Position numbers and translations under genes: made by a program. 64,000 nt of DNA, from the NCBI GenBank assembly GCA_016703525.1, contig JADJBW010000011.1, positions 50,266 through 114,265 of the forward strand, in the 5' to 3' direction. The stretch is from Actinomycetota bacterium. Lineage in GTDB: Bacteria; Actinomycetota; Acidimicrobiia; Acidimicrobiales; Microtrichaceae. The notes beneath the pieces were generated by a model that was not told where the DNA came from, made no database searches, and worked only from the letters and a program-made list of their open reading frames with translations. How positions within the stretch are numbered: the stretch's first letter is position 1; each line of letters opens with the position of its first letter. This document shows, piece by piece, positions 25,994-38,255 of the stretch.

Positions 25994-27826
25994 GTGAGCC
26001 TGCTCGTGCCCGACTCCGAGACGCCAGAGCGCCCGCCGGCGCCGACGGATCACCGCGTGCCCGCCCCCGGCGGCGAGGGGTCCGGTCTGGCGTCCCTTCG
26101 ACGCGTCGCGGTGATGCCGCTCGCGCGTCATGTCGTTGTGCTCGCCGTGGTGTTGTTCGCCGCGCTGCCGTTGATGCACCGCGGCTCGATGGTGAGCGCG
26201 GACGAGGGCGCGGTGCTGTCGCAGATCTGGATTCTCGAACATCGCGGAGGATGGGGGGCCGAGAACCCCGCCGCCGCCATCGATCCGTCGGGCGAGTGGT
26301 TCGGCATCGACATCGTCGAGTCGGCCGACGGCCGCTACTTCCCGTACGCGAAGCATCCGCTCTATCCCGTGCTGGCGTTGGGCGCGTTCCGCGTGGCCGG
26401 GCTCCCGGCGGTGGTGGCGCTGTCGACACTCGGCACGCTCGCCGCGGCGGTGCTGACGGCGCTGTTGGCACGCCGCGTGCGGCCGGGCAGCGATGTCGTG
26501 GCGCTGTGGGTCGCGGGGCTCGTAAGCCCGCTGTTCTTCGACGGCTACTGGGTGATCGCGCATTCACTGGGAGCCGCAGGAGCGGCCCTCGCGGTGTGGT
26601 CGGCGATCCGATGGTTTGAGGGGTCCGCCGCGATCCGCTGCTGGCCGCCGATCGTGCTCGGTGTCGTGGCGGCGGTCATGCTGCGCAGCGAGGGCGCGTT
26701 GTTCGCCGTTGCGCTCGGCGTCGGCGGGATGGCCGTCGCTGCCGCGACGCGACGCGTGCGCGCCTCGGCGCCGGCGATCGTGGCGGTCCTGGCCGGAGGC
26801 CTGGCATACGTCGTCGACAGCCGATGGCACGCCGCGATCGTCGGCGGGAACGGGCTGAAGGCCTTCGTGATCCGCGACGAGCGGTCGGGATGGCTCGCCG
26901 GTCGCTGGTCGGGCGCGTACGCCACGCTGCTGCGGCCCCATCTGCTGGCTCCGACCGCGTTGGGCATGACCTGGTTCGGGATCGCGATCGTGACCGTTGT
27001 CGTGGCGTACCTCGTGCGCACCCGAGGGGCCGCGGTGGGGCGAACGGTTCGCTGGGCTTCGCTCGTCGTGATGATCGTCGCTCCGGCGACGCTGCTGCTG
27101 CGTCCGGCCCCCGTTCCGGGGCTGCTGGTTGCGTTTCCCCTGCTCGGCGCCGGTCTGGTGCTCGCAACGGGCCGGTGGCTGCGAGCGCCCGGGCCGCTGG
27201 CGTTGGCCGTGACGGGCGCGGCCTTCGTGGCCGCCGTGCTCGCGACGCAGTACGCCGTGGGCGGGTCGATGGAGTGGGGCGGCCGGTTCTTCCACCTCGC
27301 GCTGCCGCTGCTCATCCCGCTGGTGCTCGACTCGCTTGCCGAGGCCGGGGCCCGGCTCGATGCGCGCACGGCGAGGGCGGCGGCGCTCGGCCTTGCGATC
27401 CCAGCGATGGTGCTGGTGGTGATAGCGGTGGGTTCGACGATCCGCCTGCAGACGGTGACGGCCGACCTCGTCGACACGATTCATCGCGTCTCGCGATCGA
27501 CCGTGCCGGGCGACGCAGCGGCGACAGGATCGCCGGCCGGATCGACGGCGGCGCCCGTCGTGGTGGTCAACATGGAGGCCGTCGGCCGGTTCTCGTGGCG
27601 CACGGTCCTCGATACCCGACATCTGCGCGTCGTCGATTCCGGCGACCTCGCTCGGGTCGCCGACCGCCTGCATCAGGCCGGGGTCACGCAGTTCACCTTC
27701 GCCTCGGCGCACGACCACGCCCGCGACCTGGGTCGCCTCGGCGGGTATACGCCGGCGCCCGGCCGAACCGAGACGGTCGGCGTGTGGCGCATCTACGTCA
27801 TGAACGCCGTCTCGACCGCCGGCTGA
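25994..27826 (+). CDS. GT-C-like polytopic membrane protein
   Basis: 610 residues with about 11-12 hydrophobic helices. After the first helix an extracytoplasmic Asp-Glu pair (VSADEGAVLSQ) matches the catalytic acidic motif of GT-C glycosyltransferases that use polyprenyl-phosphate sugars. A C-terminal soluble domain of about 100 residues (VVVVNMEAVGRFSWRTVLDT onward) follows. The acceptor is unknown. The GTG start is the first in-frame start upstream of the hydrophobic core; an internal ATG at MPLARHVVV would also give a membrane start. Confidence 0.72.
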   Translation: MSLLVPDSETPERPPAPTDHRVPAPGGEGSGLASLRRVAVMPLARHVVVLAVVLFAALPLMHRGSMVSADEGAVLSQIWILEHRGGWGAENPAAAIDPSGEWFGIDIVESADGRYFPYAKHPLYPVLALGAFRVAGLPAVVALSTLGTLAAAVLTALLARRVRPGSDVVALWVAGLVSPLFFDGYWVIAHSLGAAGAALAVWSAIRWFEGSAAIRCWPPIVLGVVAAVMLRSEGALFAVALGVGGMAVAAATRRVRASAPAIVAVLAGGLAYVVDSRWHAAIVGGNGLKAFVIRDERSGWLAGRWSGAYATLLRPHLLAPTALGMTWFGIAIVTVVVAYLVRTRGAAVGRTVRWASLVVMIVAPATLLLRPAPVPGLLVAFPLLGAGLVLATGRWLRAPGPLALAVTGAAFVAAVLATQYAVGGSMEWGGRFFHLALPLLIPLVLDSLAEAGARLDARTARAAALGLAIPAMVLVVIAVGSTIRLQTVTADLVDTIHRVSRSTVPGDAAATGSPAGSTAAPVVVVNMEAVGRFSWRTVLDTRHLRVVDSGDLARVADRLHQAGVTQFTFASAHDHARDLGRLGGYTPAPGRTETVGVWRIYVMNAVSTAG

Positions 27827-27856
27827 TCCGAGCCGGCCCGGCCCCCAGTCGCCGTT

Positions 27857-27870
27857 CGAACACGGGTTCG
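27857..27870. promoter_or_regulatory. LexA (SOS) box of uvrA
   Basis: CGAAC-ACGG-GTTCG is a perfect match to the actinobacterial SOS consensus CGAAC-N4-GTTCG. It lies 20 bp upstream of the -10-like TAGGGT and 34 bp before the uvrA start, a position that would block RNA polymerase. Confidence 0.8.
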
Positions 27871-27890
27871 TACGCGGGCGAGCGGTGCGC

Positions 27891-27896
27891 TAGGGT
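27891..27896 (+). promoter_or_regulatory. -10-like hexamer of leaderless start (TAGGGT)
   Basis: TAGGGT ends 8 bases before the uvrA GTG at 27905, downstream of the LexA box. Confidence 0.5.
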
Positions 27897-27904
27897 GTCG
27901 CCCC

Positions 27905-30751
<2,847 letters not shown>

Positions 30752-30769
30752 GGCTCGCAGCCGACCCGG

Positions 30770-30775
30770 TAGGCT
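30770..30775 (+). promoter_or_regulatory. -10-like hexamer of leaderless start (TAGGCT)
   Basis: TAGGCT ends 6 bases before the terC ATG at 30782, in the 30-bp gap after uvrA. Confidence 0.45.
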
Positions 30776-30781
30776 CCCCCG

Positions 30782-31790
30782 ATGCCCGCGACCTTGACGA
30801 TCATGTCTGCCGCCGCATCGGGGGGCGGCGTCGGTGCCGACGAGGGCTTCCACGTCCCGGTCTGGCTGTGGTTCGCCTTCCTCGCCGGTGTCGTGGCGAT
30901 GCTGCTCGTCGACCTGTTGGTGCTCCACAAAGAGGCACACGACGTAACGATTCGCGAGGCGGCGATCACCTCGATCGTGTGGATCGCGATCGGCCTCTCC
31001 TTCTCGCTCGTGCTCTGGGCGGTGCTCGACAACGGGAGCACCGCGGCGGTCCGCTATCTCACGGGATATGTGATCGAGAAGTCGCTCTCGGTCGACAACG
31101 TGTTCGTGTGGGCCGTGATCTTCGGGTACTTCTCGGTGCCCGGGAAATACCAGCATCGCGTGCTGTTCTGGGGCATCTTCGGCGCGCTCGTCATGCGGGC
31201 GATCTTCATCCTGGTCGGGGCGCAGCTCCTCGAGTCCTTCGACTGGATGCTGTTCGTGTTCGGCGGCTTCCTGGTGTTCACAGCCGTGCGGGTCGCAACG
31301 CACGACGACGACGAGATCCACCCCGAGAACAACCCGGTGCTCAAGCTGGTGCGCCGCTTCGTGCCGGTCACCGCCGAGTACGACGGACAGCGACTGTTCA
31401 CCAAGCACAACGCCCGACGCATGGCGACGCCGCTGTTCGTGGTGCTCGTGCTCATCGAGGCGACCGACGTGGTGTTCGCCGTGGACTCGGTGCCGGCGAT
31501 CCTCGCGGTGAGCACCGACCGCTTCATCGTGTTCAGTTCCAACGCGCTCGCGATCCTGGGGCTTCGGGCGCTGTACTTCTTGCTCGAAGGGGTGCGGGAC
31601 CGTCTTGTGCACCTCAACAAGGGCCTCGGCGTGATCCTCGCGTACGTCGGGGTGAAGATGATCGTCTCGCACTGGTACCACATCGACTCGCTGATCTCGC
31701 TCGCGGTGATCGCGGTGGTGCTGACCATCACGGTCGTGACCTCGATGCGGGCGACGGTGGCGCCAAGCCCGGCGGCGGCGGTTCACCTGA
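30782..31790 (+). CDS. TerC-family integral membrane protein, 3' end uncertain
   Basis: About 330 residues with seven to nine membrane helices. Family markers: YVIEKSLSVDNVFVWAVIFG and LIEATDVVFAVDSVPAILAVS, with the conserved acidic residues of a metal-ion (Mn or tellurite-related) exporter family. The frame stays open beyond the last helix and runs straight into the next gene through a stretch that does not look like protein. A TGA in the neighbouring frame at 31788-31790 follows a basic tail, so a single-base error near 31760-31775 is likely; the end given uses that stop. Confidence 0.8.
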
Positions 31791-31867
31791 TCTGCCCTGT
31801 GCCGGTTCGCCCTCACTGGTCCCTCAGAGAGCGATTCGGCGGATGCCGGAACGGAAGGAGCGCACTG

Positions 31868-32297
31868 ATGTCGCTGTCCAAGATCGTCGTCGGCGTCGAC
31901 GGATCGCCCATCGGCCAGCGGGCCGTCGCGTTCGCGGTCGACCTCGCCGGCTCGCTCGGTATCGAGCTCGTGGCCGTCCATGCCTTCGAACCGCTCTCGA
32001 TGATCGGGAAGGTGCCACCTCCGCTCGACTTCGCGGCGTTGGAGGCAGCGGCGCGAGCCCAGCTCGAGGGCGCGTGGACCGACGCGGCGCGCACCGCGGG
32101 CGTGCCCGTCACGTGCCGGCTGGTCGAAGACAATCCGGTGCACGCCCTCGCCGAGGTCGCGGCCGAGGTCGAGGCGTCGATGATCGTGATCGGCGCCCGC
32201 GGCCTGTCGCCGCTCAAGGGCCTGGTGCTCGGCAGCACCTCGTCGCAGCTGCCGCAGCTTGCCGGCTGTCCCGGTGACGATCGTCCCGGGCGACTGA
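31868..32297 (+). CDS. Universal stress protein, frameshifted near C-terminus
   Basis: About 142 residues of the UspA fold: KIVVGVDGSPIGQRAVAFAV at the N-terminus and the ATP-binding GARGLSPLKGLVLGSTSSQL near residues 116-135. One extra G near 32271-32275 (CCCGGTGACG) shifts the last strand; removing it gives AGCPVTIVPGD and a stop at 32295-32297, the normal family ending. ATG at 31868 is supported by GGAAGGAG 7 bases upstream, showing it is a separate gene and not part of TerC. Confidence 0.85.
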
Positions 32298-32420
32298 CAC
32301 CGGCCGGCGCGGCCGGCCGGCGAACCGCTCCCGCGGCGCGCACGGCTGCCGATAGGAGGGGGTGGACGACGGTATCGATCCCGTGACCTCCGGCGCGTGC
32401 TCGCGCCGCGAGGGGCGCCG

Positions 32421-33818
32421 ATGAGAGGCATCCGCGCCGCCAGACTGGCCTTCATGGTCGGCACGCTGGTGGTCGTCGCGGTGCTGTCGAAGTACCACGC
32501 GGCCGTGGTCGCGGACCCGCCATACGACTTCACCGCATCGTTCCGGCTGCCTGCCGCGTTCGCGTTCGTGGCGCTCTTGTTGATCGCCGGCTATGGCGCC
32601 GGCCTCCCGGATCGAGCACGCGAACGGCGCGACGCCGTCATGCTGGGTGTCGGTGTGCCGGTCGTCGCCGCGATCGGCGTTTCGATCGTGCAACTCGCCC
32701 TCGGCTCGCAGGTGCTGCCGCGATTCGTCGTCGGCGGGTCGGTCCTGTTGCTCGCCCCGTGGTACGTGCTGTGCGCCAACCTCGCGACCGATCTGTCGAA
32801 CCGCACTCGGGACGCCGAGCGGGTGCTGGTGGTCGGCGACCTCGCCGACGTTGGCGCGGTCGTGCACGACATCGACGCGCAACCCGAGCGGCCCGTGACG
32901 CTGGTCGACGTGTGCACACCCGACCAAATGCTGCCGACCGCCAAGCGCCGACCGCTGATCGACGCCGTGGTGGGGGGAGATGTGACGCTCGTGGTGCTCG
33001 ACGCGACGGCCCAGCGTGAGCCGCGCCTGTTGCGCCAGGTAGCCCGCGTGCACGAGCGTGGGGTTCGGGTGCGCAGCCTGCTCGACTTCTACGAGGAGTG
33101 GCTGGGCAAGCTGCCGGTCTCGGAGCTCGAACGGCAGTCGCTCATGTTCGACATCGCCGAGATCCACGGCACGGGGTACGCGTCGGCCCGTCGGCTGCTC
33201 GACCTGGCCGTCGCGACGGTCCTCGGCATCGGCCTGGTGGTGATGCTGCCCGTCGTCGCCGTCGCAAACCTGTTCGGCAACCGCGGCCCGCTGTTCTTCA
33301 GCCAGGAACGCGTCGGCAAGGGCGGCACGACGTTCCGGATGCTGAAGTTCCGCACGATGCGCCCGCCGTCTGCGCCCGCGCCTGCGCCTGCGCCTGCGTC
33401 GGCGTCGGCGTCTGCGTCCGCGGAGAGCGACGCGACCTCATCGGCGTGGACGAGCGAGCTCGACCCGCGGGTCACCCCCTTCGGTCGCGTCCTGCGGGTC
33501 ACCCACCTCGACGAGCTGCCGCAGGTCATCAACATCTTGCGGGGCGAGCTCTCCGTCGTCGGTCCGCGCCCCGAGCAGCCGCACTACGTGGAGGAGCTGA
33601 CCGGCAAGCTGCCGTTCTATTCGATGCGGCACCTCGTCCGGCCCGGCCTGACCGGCTGGGCACAGGTGAAGTACGGCTACGCGGGCAGCCAGGCCGACGC
33701 GCTCGAGAAGCTCCAGTACGAGTTCTACCAACTGCGTCACCAGAGCATCCGCTTCGACCTGGTGGTGATGATCCGAACGATCCGGGCCGTGTTCGGCGGT
33801 GCGGGCCGCGGGCGCTGA
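32421..33818 (+). CDS. Undecaprenyl-phosphate sugar-1-phosphate transferase
   Basis: 465-residue polyprenyl glycosylphosphotransferase that puts the first sugar-phosphate on the lipid carrier for polysaccharide assembly at the inner membrane. N-terminal membrane helices and a CoA-binding-like Rossmann domain (ERVLVVGDLADVGAV) precede the C-terminal catalytic domain: SQERVGKGGTTFRMLKFRTM, LDELPQVINILRGELSVVGP, RPEQPHYVEELTG and RPGLTGWAQVKYGY. Between FRTM and the DPRVTPFG block lies a low-complexity insert of Ala-Pro then Ala-Ser repeats (residues about 315-333) encoded by hexanucleotide repeats. ATG 32421 has GAGGGG 6 bases upstream; a GTG at 32397 is possible. Confidence 0.9.
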   Translation: MRGIRAARLAFMVGTLVVVAVLSKYHAAVVADPPYDFTASFRLPAAFAFVALLLIAGYGAGLPDRARERRDAVMLGVGVPVVAAIGVSIVQLALGSQVLPRFVVGGSVLLLAPWYVLCANLATDLSNRTRDAERVLVVGDLADVGAVVHDIDAQPERPVTLVDVCTPDQMLPTAKRRPLIDAVVGGDVTLVVLDATAQREPRLLRQVARVHERGVRVRSLLDFYEEWLGKLPVSELERQSLMFDIAEIHGTGYASARRLLDLAVATVLGIGLVVMLPVVAVANLFGNRGPLFFSQERVGKGGTTFRMLKFRTMRPPSAPAPAPAPASASASASAESDATSSAWTSELDPRVTPFGRVLRVTHLDELPQVINILRGELSVVGPRPEQPHYVEELTGKLPFYSMRHLVRPGLTGWAQVKYGYAGSQADALEKLQYEFYQLRHQSIRFDLVVMIRTIRAVFGGAGRGR

Positions 33819-33884
33819 ATCGGCGCGACGCCGATCTGTCCGCGCCGCCCCTCAGGATCGGTCGCCGGATGCCGATGGAACGCC

Positions 33885-34964
33885 ATGACGGCACCCTCGG
33901 TCAGCGTGATCATCCCCATGCTCAATGAAGCCGGATTTGTCGGCCCGTGCATCGACGGCTTCCTGGCGCAGACCACGGACGCGATCGTCGAGATCCTGGT
34001 GATCGACGGCGGGAGCACCGACGGGAGCGATCTCGAAGTGCTGCACCGGCGGTCGCTGGATCGGCGCGTGCGCCTGGTTCGGAACCCGCGTCGGCTCGCC
34101 GCGGCGGCGGCGAACATCGGCATCGACGAGTCGGTGGGAGAGGTGCTCTGTTTCGTTTCGGCGCACGGTGTGCCTGACCCCGGCTACGTCGGTACGGCGC
34201 TGGCGGTGCTCGACGAGACCGGGGCCGTCGGCGTCGGCGGCCGTTACGACCATGTCGGCACGGATCCGGTGTCGAACGCGATCGGTCTGGCGATGGCCTC
34301 GCCGTTCGGCATGGCCTCGCCGCATCGGACCTCCCAGCAGCGGCGCGACGTCGACACGATCAGTCATCCGGTATTCCGCAAGTCGGCGCTTGTGGAGATC
34401 GGCGGATACGACGAGACCCTGCTGCGCAACGAGGACTACGAGACCAACTATCGGCTCCGGCGGGCCGGCGGGAGACTCGTGTTCACCCCCGAACTGAGCT
34501 CGGTGTACCGACCTCGGCGATCGCTCGGGGCGCTCGGTCGCCAGTTCTGGGACTACGGCTACTGGAAGGCCGAGGTGATGGCGCGTCATCCCGACGCCGT
34601 CCGACCGCGCCACCTGGCTCCGCCTGCGGCCGTTGCGGGTGCGATCGTGCTCGCCGTGGGACTCACCCCGCCGGCCACGCGGGCGGCGGCGCAACGTGGC
34701 GCCGCGGCGATCGGTGTGGCGTACGGCGCGCTGCTCGGCGCGGCGGTGATCCGGGAACGGCCGGCCGCGCACGGGGCGAGCACGCGTCACTTCGTCGCGG
34801 CGTTGCCGCTGATCCACGGTGCGTGGGGTGGCGGGGTGCTGGCCGGCGCGGTCGGAGCGCTGCGGCGCCGCCGGCGCGCCGCCGACGCAGACGTGGCCGC
34901 GCAACCTGCGGGCTCGCCGGACCCGATCGCGAGGGTTCGGCTCACCTCGGGCGCAGTGGGGTGA
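33885..34964 (+). CDS. Family 2 glycosyltransferase
   Basis: 359 residues. GT-A fold begins VSVIIPMLNEAGFVGPCIDG, with the nucleotide-sugar Asp in LVIDGGSTDGS, a FVSAHGVPD segment in the place of the usual DxD, and RNEDYETNYRLRRAG further on. The C-terminal 100 residues contain two or three hydrophobic helices, as in membrane-anchored succinoglycan-type transferases. Stop overlaps the next gene's start (GTGA), so it is translationally coupled to the flippase-like gene. Confidence 0.88.
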   Translation: MTAPSVSVIIPMLNEAGFVGPCIDGFLAQTTDAIVEILVIDGGSTDGSDLEVLHRRSLDRRVRLVRNPRRLAAAAANIGIDESVGEVLCFVSAHGVPDPGYVGTALAVLDETGAVGVGGRYDHVGTDPVSNAIGLAMASPFGMASPHRTSQQRRDVDTISHPVFRKSALVEIGGYDETLLRNEDYETNYRLRRAGGRLVFTPELSSVYRPRRSLGALGRQFWDYGYWKAEVMARHPDAVRPRHLAPPAAVAGAIVLAVGLTPPATRAAAQRGAAAIGVAYGALLGAAVIRERPAAHGASTRHFVAALPLIHGAWGGGVLAGAVGALRRRRRAADADVAAQPAGSPDPIARVRLTSGAVG

Positions 34965-36850
34965 CCGATTCGGCGCTCGATCGCGGGGCCCGGCCGCGCC
35001 GCTCCGGCGCTCGCGTCGGCGCGGGTGCCGACCCGCGTGGCGGTGCCGCTGGCGCCACCGCTGGCGGTTCCGGCGCGGTGGCGGGCGCCCGCTCGTGGGC
35101 CAACTCGGGCTGGCGGGGGATCGGTGGCGTGGCGCTCGCGCGGCTCGGTGCGCAGGTGCTGGGCACCGTGTGGTTCGTGGTGGCGGCCCGGTCGATCGAG
35201 GCCACGGAGTTTGCGCACATCGCGGCGGGCCTGACGCTGGTGTTCGTGTTCGGCGCGCTCGGTGACGCCGGGGTGGTCCGCTCGGTGTCGGTCGACGTGT
35301 CCGCTCAGCCCTGGGCGCTGGCGCGTCGCTTCCTGGCCGGAGTCCGGCTTCGCTCGGCGGTCGGGGCCTCGGTCGGTGCGGTCGGCGTCGTCCTGGTCGC
35401 AGCGGCGGCCCCGCAGCTCCCGGTGCGCATCGTCGCGCTCGCTGGTTTGACCGCATTGCTGAGCGGTGTGGCCGAGACCGGGTTCGCCGCCCTGCGCGCG
35501 GCGGTGCGCGTCGGCACGGAGGCGACGATGCTGGTCGTCGAACGCAGCCTGTTCCTCGCCGCCGGCCTGGTGGCGCTCGCCCATGGAGGCGGCGCGGTTG
35601 CCGTCATGGCGATCTATGCCGCGACCAACGCCGTCACCGCTGCCGTGGTGTGCGGCGCCGTGGCGATCGTGGCGCGAGGGCGACGATCGGAGAGCCATGC
35701 GATGCGTTCGCATCGGATGGTGAGCGCCTCGCTCGGCCAGGGTGATCCGCGTCGGGGTGATCCGCGCGGGGGTGATCCGCGACGGGGCGATTCGAATGCG
35801 GTGCCACGGTCGCAGCGGTGGATCGCGGCGGGCTCGACGCTCACCGTCCTCGCTCCACGAGTGGTGCCGCTCGTCGTGATCCTGGTGGGGGCGACCCGCG
35901 CTGCCGGCGGCGTGGCCATCGCGCAGAAGCCCGCCGAGGCGCTCGCGGCCTTCGCGGCATCGATCGCGGCGCCCACCCTGCCGCTCCTCGCCGAACGCGC
36001 GGCGCGGCCCGACGGTCGCGGCGCCGGACGCGGGCCGAGTCCCGTGCGGGGCGCGGTCCGTCGCGTCGATGGCGTCGCGGGCGAGGCGCTCCGCCGAGCC
36101 GTCGACTTCGCGACCGTCGCGCAGGTTCTGCTGGGCGCGGCGATCGGCTGGCTGCTCGTCTACGCGTCGGTGGTCATGCCGCTCGTCTTCGGCGCCGCGG
36201 TGCGCGGCAGTTCGACCGCTGCGGTTGCGTTCCTCGTTGCGGCGCTCGCCACGTCGAGCCGCACCGTCGTGGAGTCGGTCCGACTGGTGACGAATCAGCA
36301 GCGCATCGTCGCAGTCGCCATCGCCGCCGGAGTCGCCGTGACGGCGGTAGGCGCCGCGGTCGTGATGGGGGTCGAGGCGCGGCCCGACCTGGTACACCTC
36401 GGGATCGCGTCGTTGCTCGGCGAGTTGACCGTCGCATCGATCCTGTTGCGTGGAGCCCGCCGGTCGGTGCAGGTCGCGACGCTCGGCCTGGCGTTCCAGG
36501 GAATCGGCTGGTCCGCCGTAAGTGCGGCGGCAGGAGCGATCACGGGAGCGACGGTCGCCGCGTTCGACGTCGCCGCCCCGGGCCAAGCCGCCGTGGCTGC
36601 GGCGGTGGTGGGCCTGCTGACCGCGCACCGGATTCGGTCGATCGTGCGGCCGGATGGCCCTCCTTGCCCGGCGGTCGGGTCGAATCCCGGTGCAGCGTCG
36701 CGCCGGCCCGTCGATCAGGGGCGGGCACAGACGACCCCGATGTTCGCGCAGAGTTCCACGGGGACATCGCCGGCGATCCGGTTCAATCCGTCGAGCACCT
36801 CCGACGACCAGCCGACCATCTGGCGGTTGGAGAGCGGTTTCACGAAGTAG
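34961..36850 (+). CDS. Polysaccharide flippase-like membrane protein
   Basis: Up to 629 residues, about 12-14 hydrophobic helices in the pattern of Wzx/MviN-type oligosaccharide flippases, with a long cytoplasmic loop in the middle. That loop contains GDPRRGDPRGGDPRRGDSN, encoded by a 15-bp tandem repeat (about 35749-35795). The GTG at 34961 overlaps the preceding stop. The last 45 codons run antisense through the convergent methyltransferase gene (overlap 36715-36850); the protein-like part ends near 36660, so the true stop may have been lost to an indel. Family assignment is by topology and context. Confidence 0.7.
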   Translation: MTDSALDRGARPRRSGARVGAGADPRGGAAGATAGGSGAVAGARSWANSGWRGIGGVALARLGAQVLGTVWFVVAARSIEATEFAHIAAGLTLVFVFGALGDAGVVRSVSVDVSAQPWALARRFLAGVRLRSAVGASVGAVGVVLVAAAAPQLPVRIVALAGLTALLSGVAETGFAALRAAVRVGTEATMLVVERSLFLAAGLVALAHGGGAVAVMAIYAATNAVTAAVVCGAVAIVARGRRSESHAMRSHRMVSASLGQGDPRRGDPRGGDPRRGDSNAVPRSQRWIAAGSTLTVLAPRVVPLVVILVGATRAAGGVAIAQKPAEALAAFAASIAAPTLPLLAERAARPDGRGAGRGPSPVRGAVRRVDGVAGEALRRAVDFATVAQVLLGAAIGWLLVYASVVMPLVFGAAVRGSSTAAVAFLVAALATSSRTVVESVRLVTNQQRIVAVAIAAGVAVTAVGAAVVMGVEARPDLVHLGIASLLGELTVASILLRGARRSVQVATLGLAFQGIGWSAVSAAAGAITGATVAAFDVAAPGQAAVAAAVVGLLTAHRIRSIVRPDGPPCPAVGSNPGAASRRPVDQGRAQTTPMFAQSSTGTSPAIRFNPSSTSDDQPTIWRLESGFTK

Positions 36851-37455
36851 CCGAAGCGGGACCGCACCTCGAGCCCCGCCTGGGTCAGGTGCGCCTCCAG
36901 ATCGGCGAGCTCGTAGACCCGCTGATGCCCGACGAGGACGTCGCGGGCCGAGAGGTCGTCGAGCCGCTCCTGCAACCCCATGGCCACGCCGAGCAGGCGG
37001 TGGATCGAATGGGCATTCGGCGTCACTGCGATCATGACGCCTCCCGGACGCAGCCATGTAGCGATCGTGCGGGTGAGCGCCACGGGATCATCCACGTGTT
37101 CCAACACGTGGAGTGCCAGCACCGCGTCGTAGAGCTCGTCGGGTTCGAAGGTCTCGAACATCGACTCGATCATCACCACGGGGTCATGGGCATGGCGCTC
37201 GCGGGCGTGGGCAACGAGGCGGCCGCTTCCCTCCACGACGTGCACCTCGCGTCCGGCAGCGACCAGCTCGCGCGTGATGAGGCCCGTGCCGTAGCCGAGT
37301 TCGAGAAGCCGGGGGCTGTGCAGGGTGGCCCGCAGGATCGCGGGGATCGAGTGGCGCTGTGCCAGCTCCTCGATGTCGGTGTCGTCGATCTCGCCGTTCA
37401 GGTAGTACTCCTCGGCGAATCGATCGAGATCGTGGGCGCTGAGCATGTCGGTCAT
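36715..37455 (-). CDS. SAM-dependent methyltransferase
   Basis: 246 residues, class I Rossmann methyltransferase: motif I LLELGYGTGLITRELV (residues about 50-65), acidic motif II HVVEGSGRL, motif IV DAVLALHVLEHVDDP. It probably acts on a sugar of the surface polysaccharide, judged only from its place in the cluster. It is divergent from the following methyltransferase with 77 bp between starts. Confidence 0.85.
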   Translation of the reverse strand: MTDMLSAHDLDRFAEEYYLNGEIDDTDIEELAQRHSIPAILRATLHSPRLLELGYGTGLITRELVAAGREVHVVEGSGRLVAHARERHAHDPVVMIESMFETFEPDELYDAVLALHVLEHVDDPVALTRTIATWLRPGGVMIAVTPNAHSIHRLLGVAMGLQERLDDLSARDVLVGHQRVYELADLEAHLTQAGLEVRSRFGYFVKPLSNRQMVGWSSEVLDGLNRIAGDVPVELCANIGVVCARP

Positions 37456-37532
37456 GGGGTCCTATCGGCCCGGGCCGCTGCGAGTTGACGAAGCGTCCTC
37501 AGCCCTGCCGCCACGCTGCCGATGGAAGAGCG

Positions 37533-38255
37533 ATGGGATACGCGACGCTGTACGACCCCGATACCGATGTCGACCGCTGGTACACCGACGCCACCGCAGC
37601 GTCGTTGACGAACTGGGTGCGACCGGGCGACCGCGTGCTCGAGTTGGGGTGCGCGACCGGCCGCATGACCGCAGCGCTCGTCGGGGCGGGCGCCACCGTC
37701 ACGGCGGTCGACCGCGAGCCCGAGTATCTCGATCGGGCCGAGTCCCGTGGACTCGCCGGAGTGCACTGGGTCCGTGCCGACATCGAGCCGGCGCTACTCG
37801 CGTCGCTCGCCGGCGGCTGGCCCGAGCAGTTCGATCACGTCGTGCTGGCCAACGTCGTGCACGAACTCGACGACCCCGTGGGCACGATGGCCTCGCTCAC
37901 GCCGGCGCTCGCTCCCGCCGGACTGCTCCACGTGTCGTTGCAGAACCCGTCGTCGTTGCATCGCCTCGTCGGCTTCGCGACGGGTGCGATCGAGGATCTG
38001 CGGGCGATCAGCGAACGCGGGGAGCGTTTCGAAACGCTTCGGCTGTACGACCTGTTCGAGCTGCGTGCGCTGTGTCGGCGCGCAGGGCTGCGAGAGGTGC
38101 ACCACGAGGGGGTGATGCTCAAGCCGCTTCCCAATGCAGCGTTGGGTGAGCTCGACGATTCCACCATGGACGGCTTCGTCGCTGCAGGCCGCTACCTGTC
38201 GGAGCTGGCGGCGATGCACTACCTGATCCTGCGATCCGCCGACGGGGGGCGATGA
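37533..38255 (+). CDS. SAM-dependent methyltransferase
   Basis: 240 residues. Motif I VLELGCATGRMTAALVGAGA at about residues 35-54, motif II AVDREPEYLDR, motif IV DHVVLANVVHELDDP. The ATG at 37533 (MGYATLYDPDTD) is preferred over the upstream frame opening because GGAAGAG sits just before it. Its stop overlaps the start of the GNAT-like gene by four bases, so the two products are made together. Confidence 0.85.
   Translation: MGYATLYDPDTDVDRWYTDATAASLTNWVRPGDRVLELGCATGRMTAALVGAGATVTAVDREPEYLDRAESRGLAGVHWVRADIEPALLASLAGGWPEQFDHVVLANVVHELDDPVGTMASLTPALAPAGLLHVSLQNPSSLHRLVGFATGAIEDLRAISERGERFETLRLYDLFELRALCRRAGLREVHHEGVMLKPLPNAALGELDDSTMDGFVAAGRYLSELAAMHYLILRSADGGR

Noticed and set aside
30782..32386. 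TerC-universal stress protein fusion of 534 residues
   Set aside because: The linker does not look like protein, the second part has its own strong ribosome site, and both parts show signs of one-base errors.
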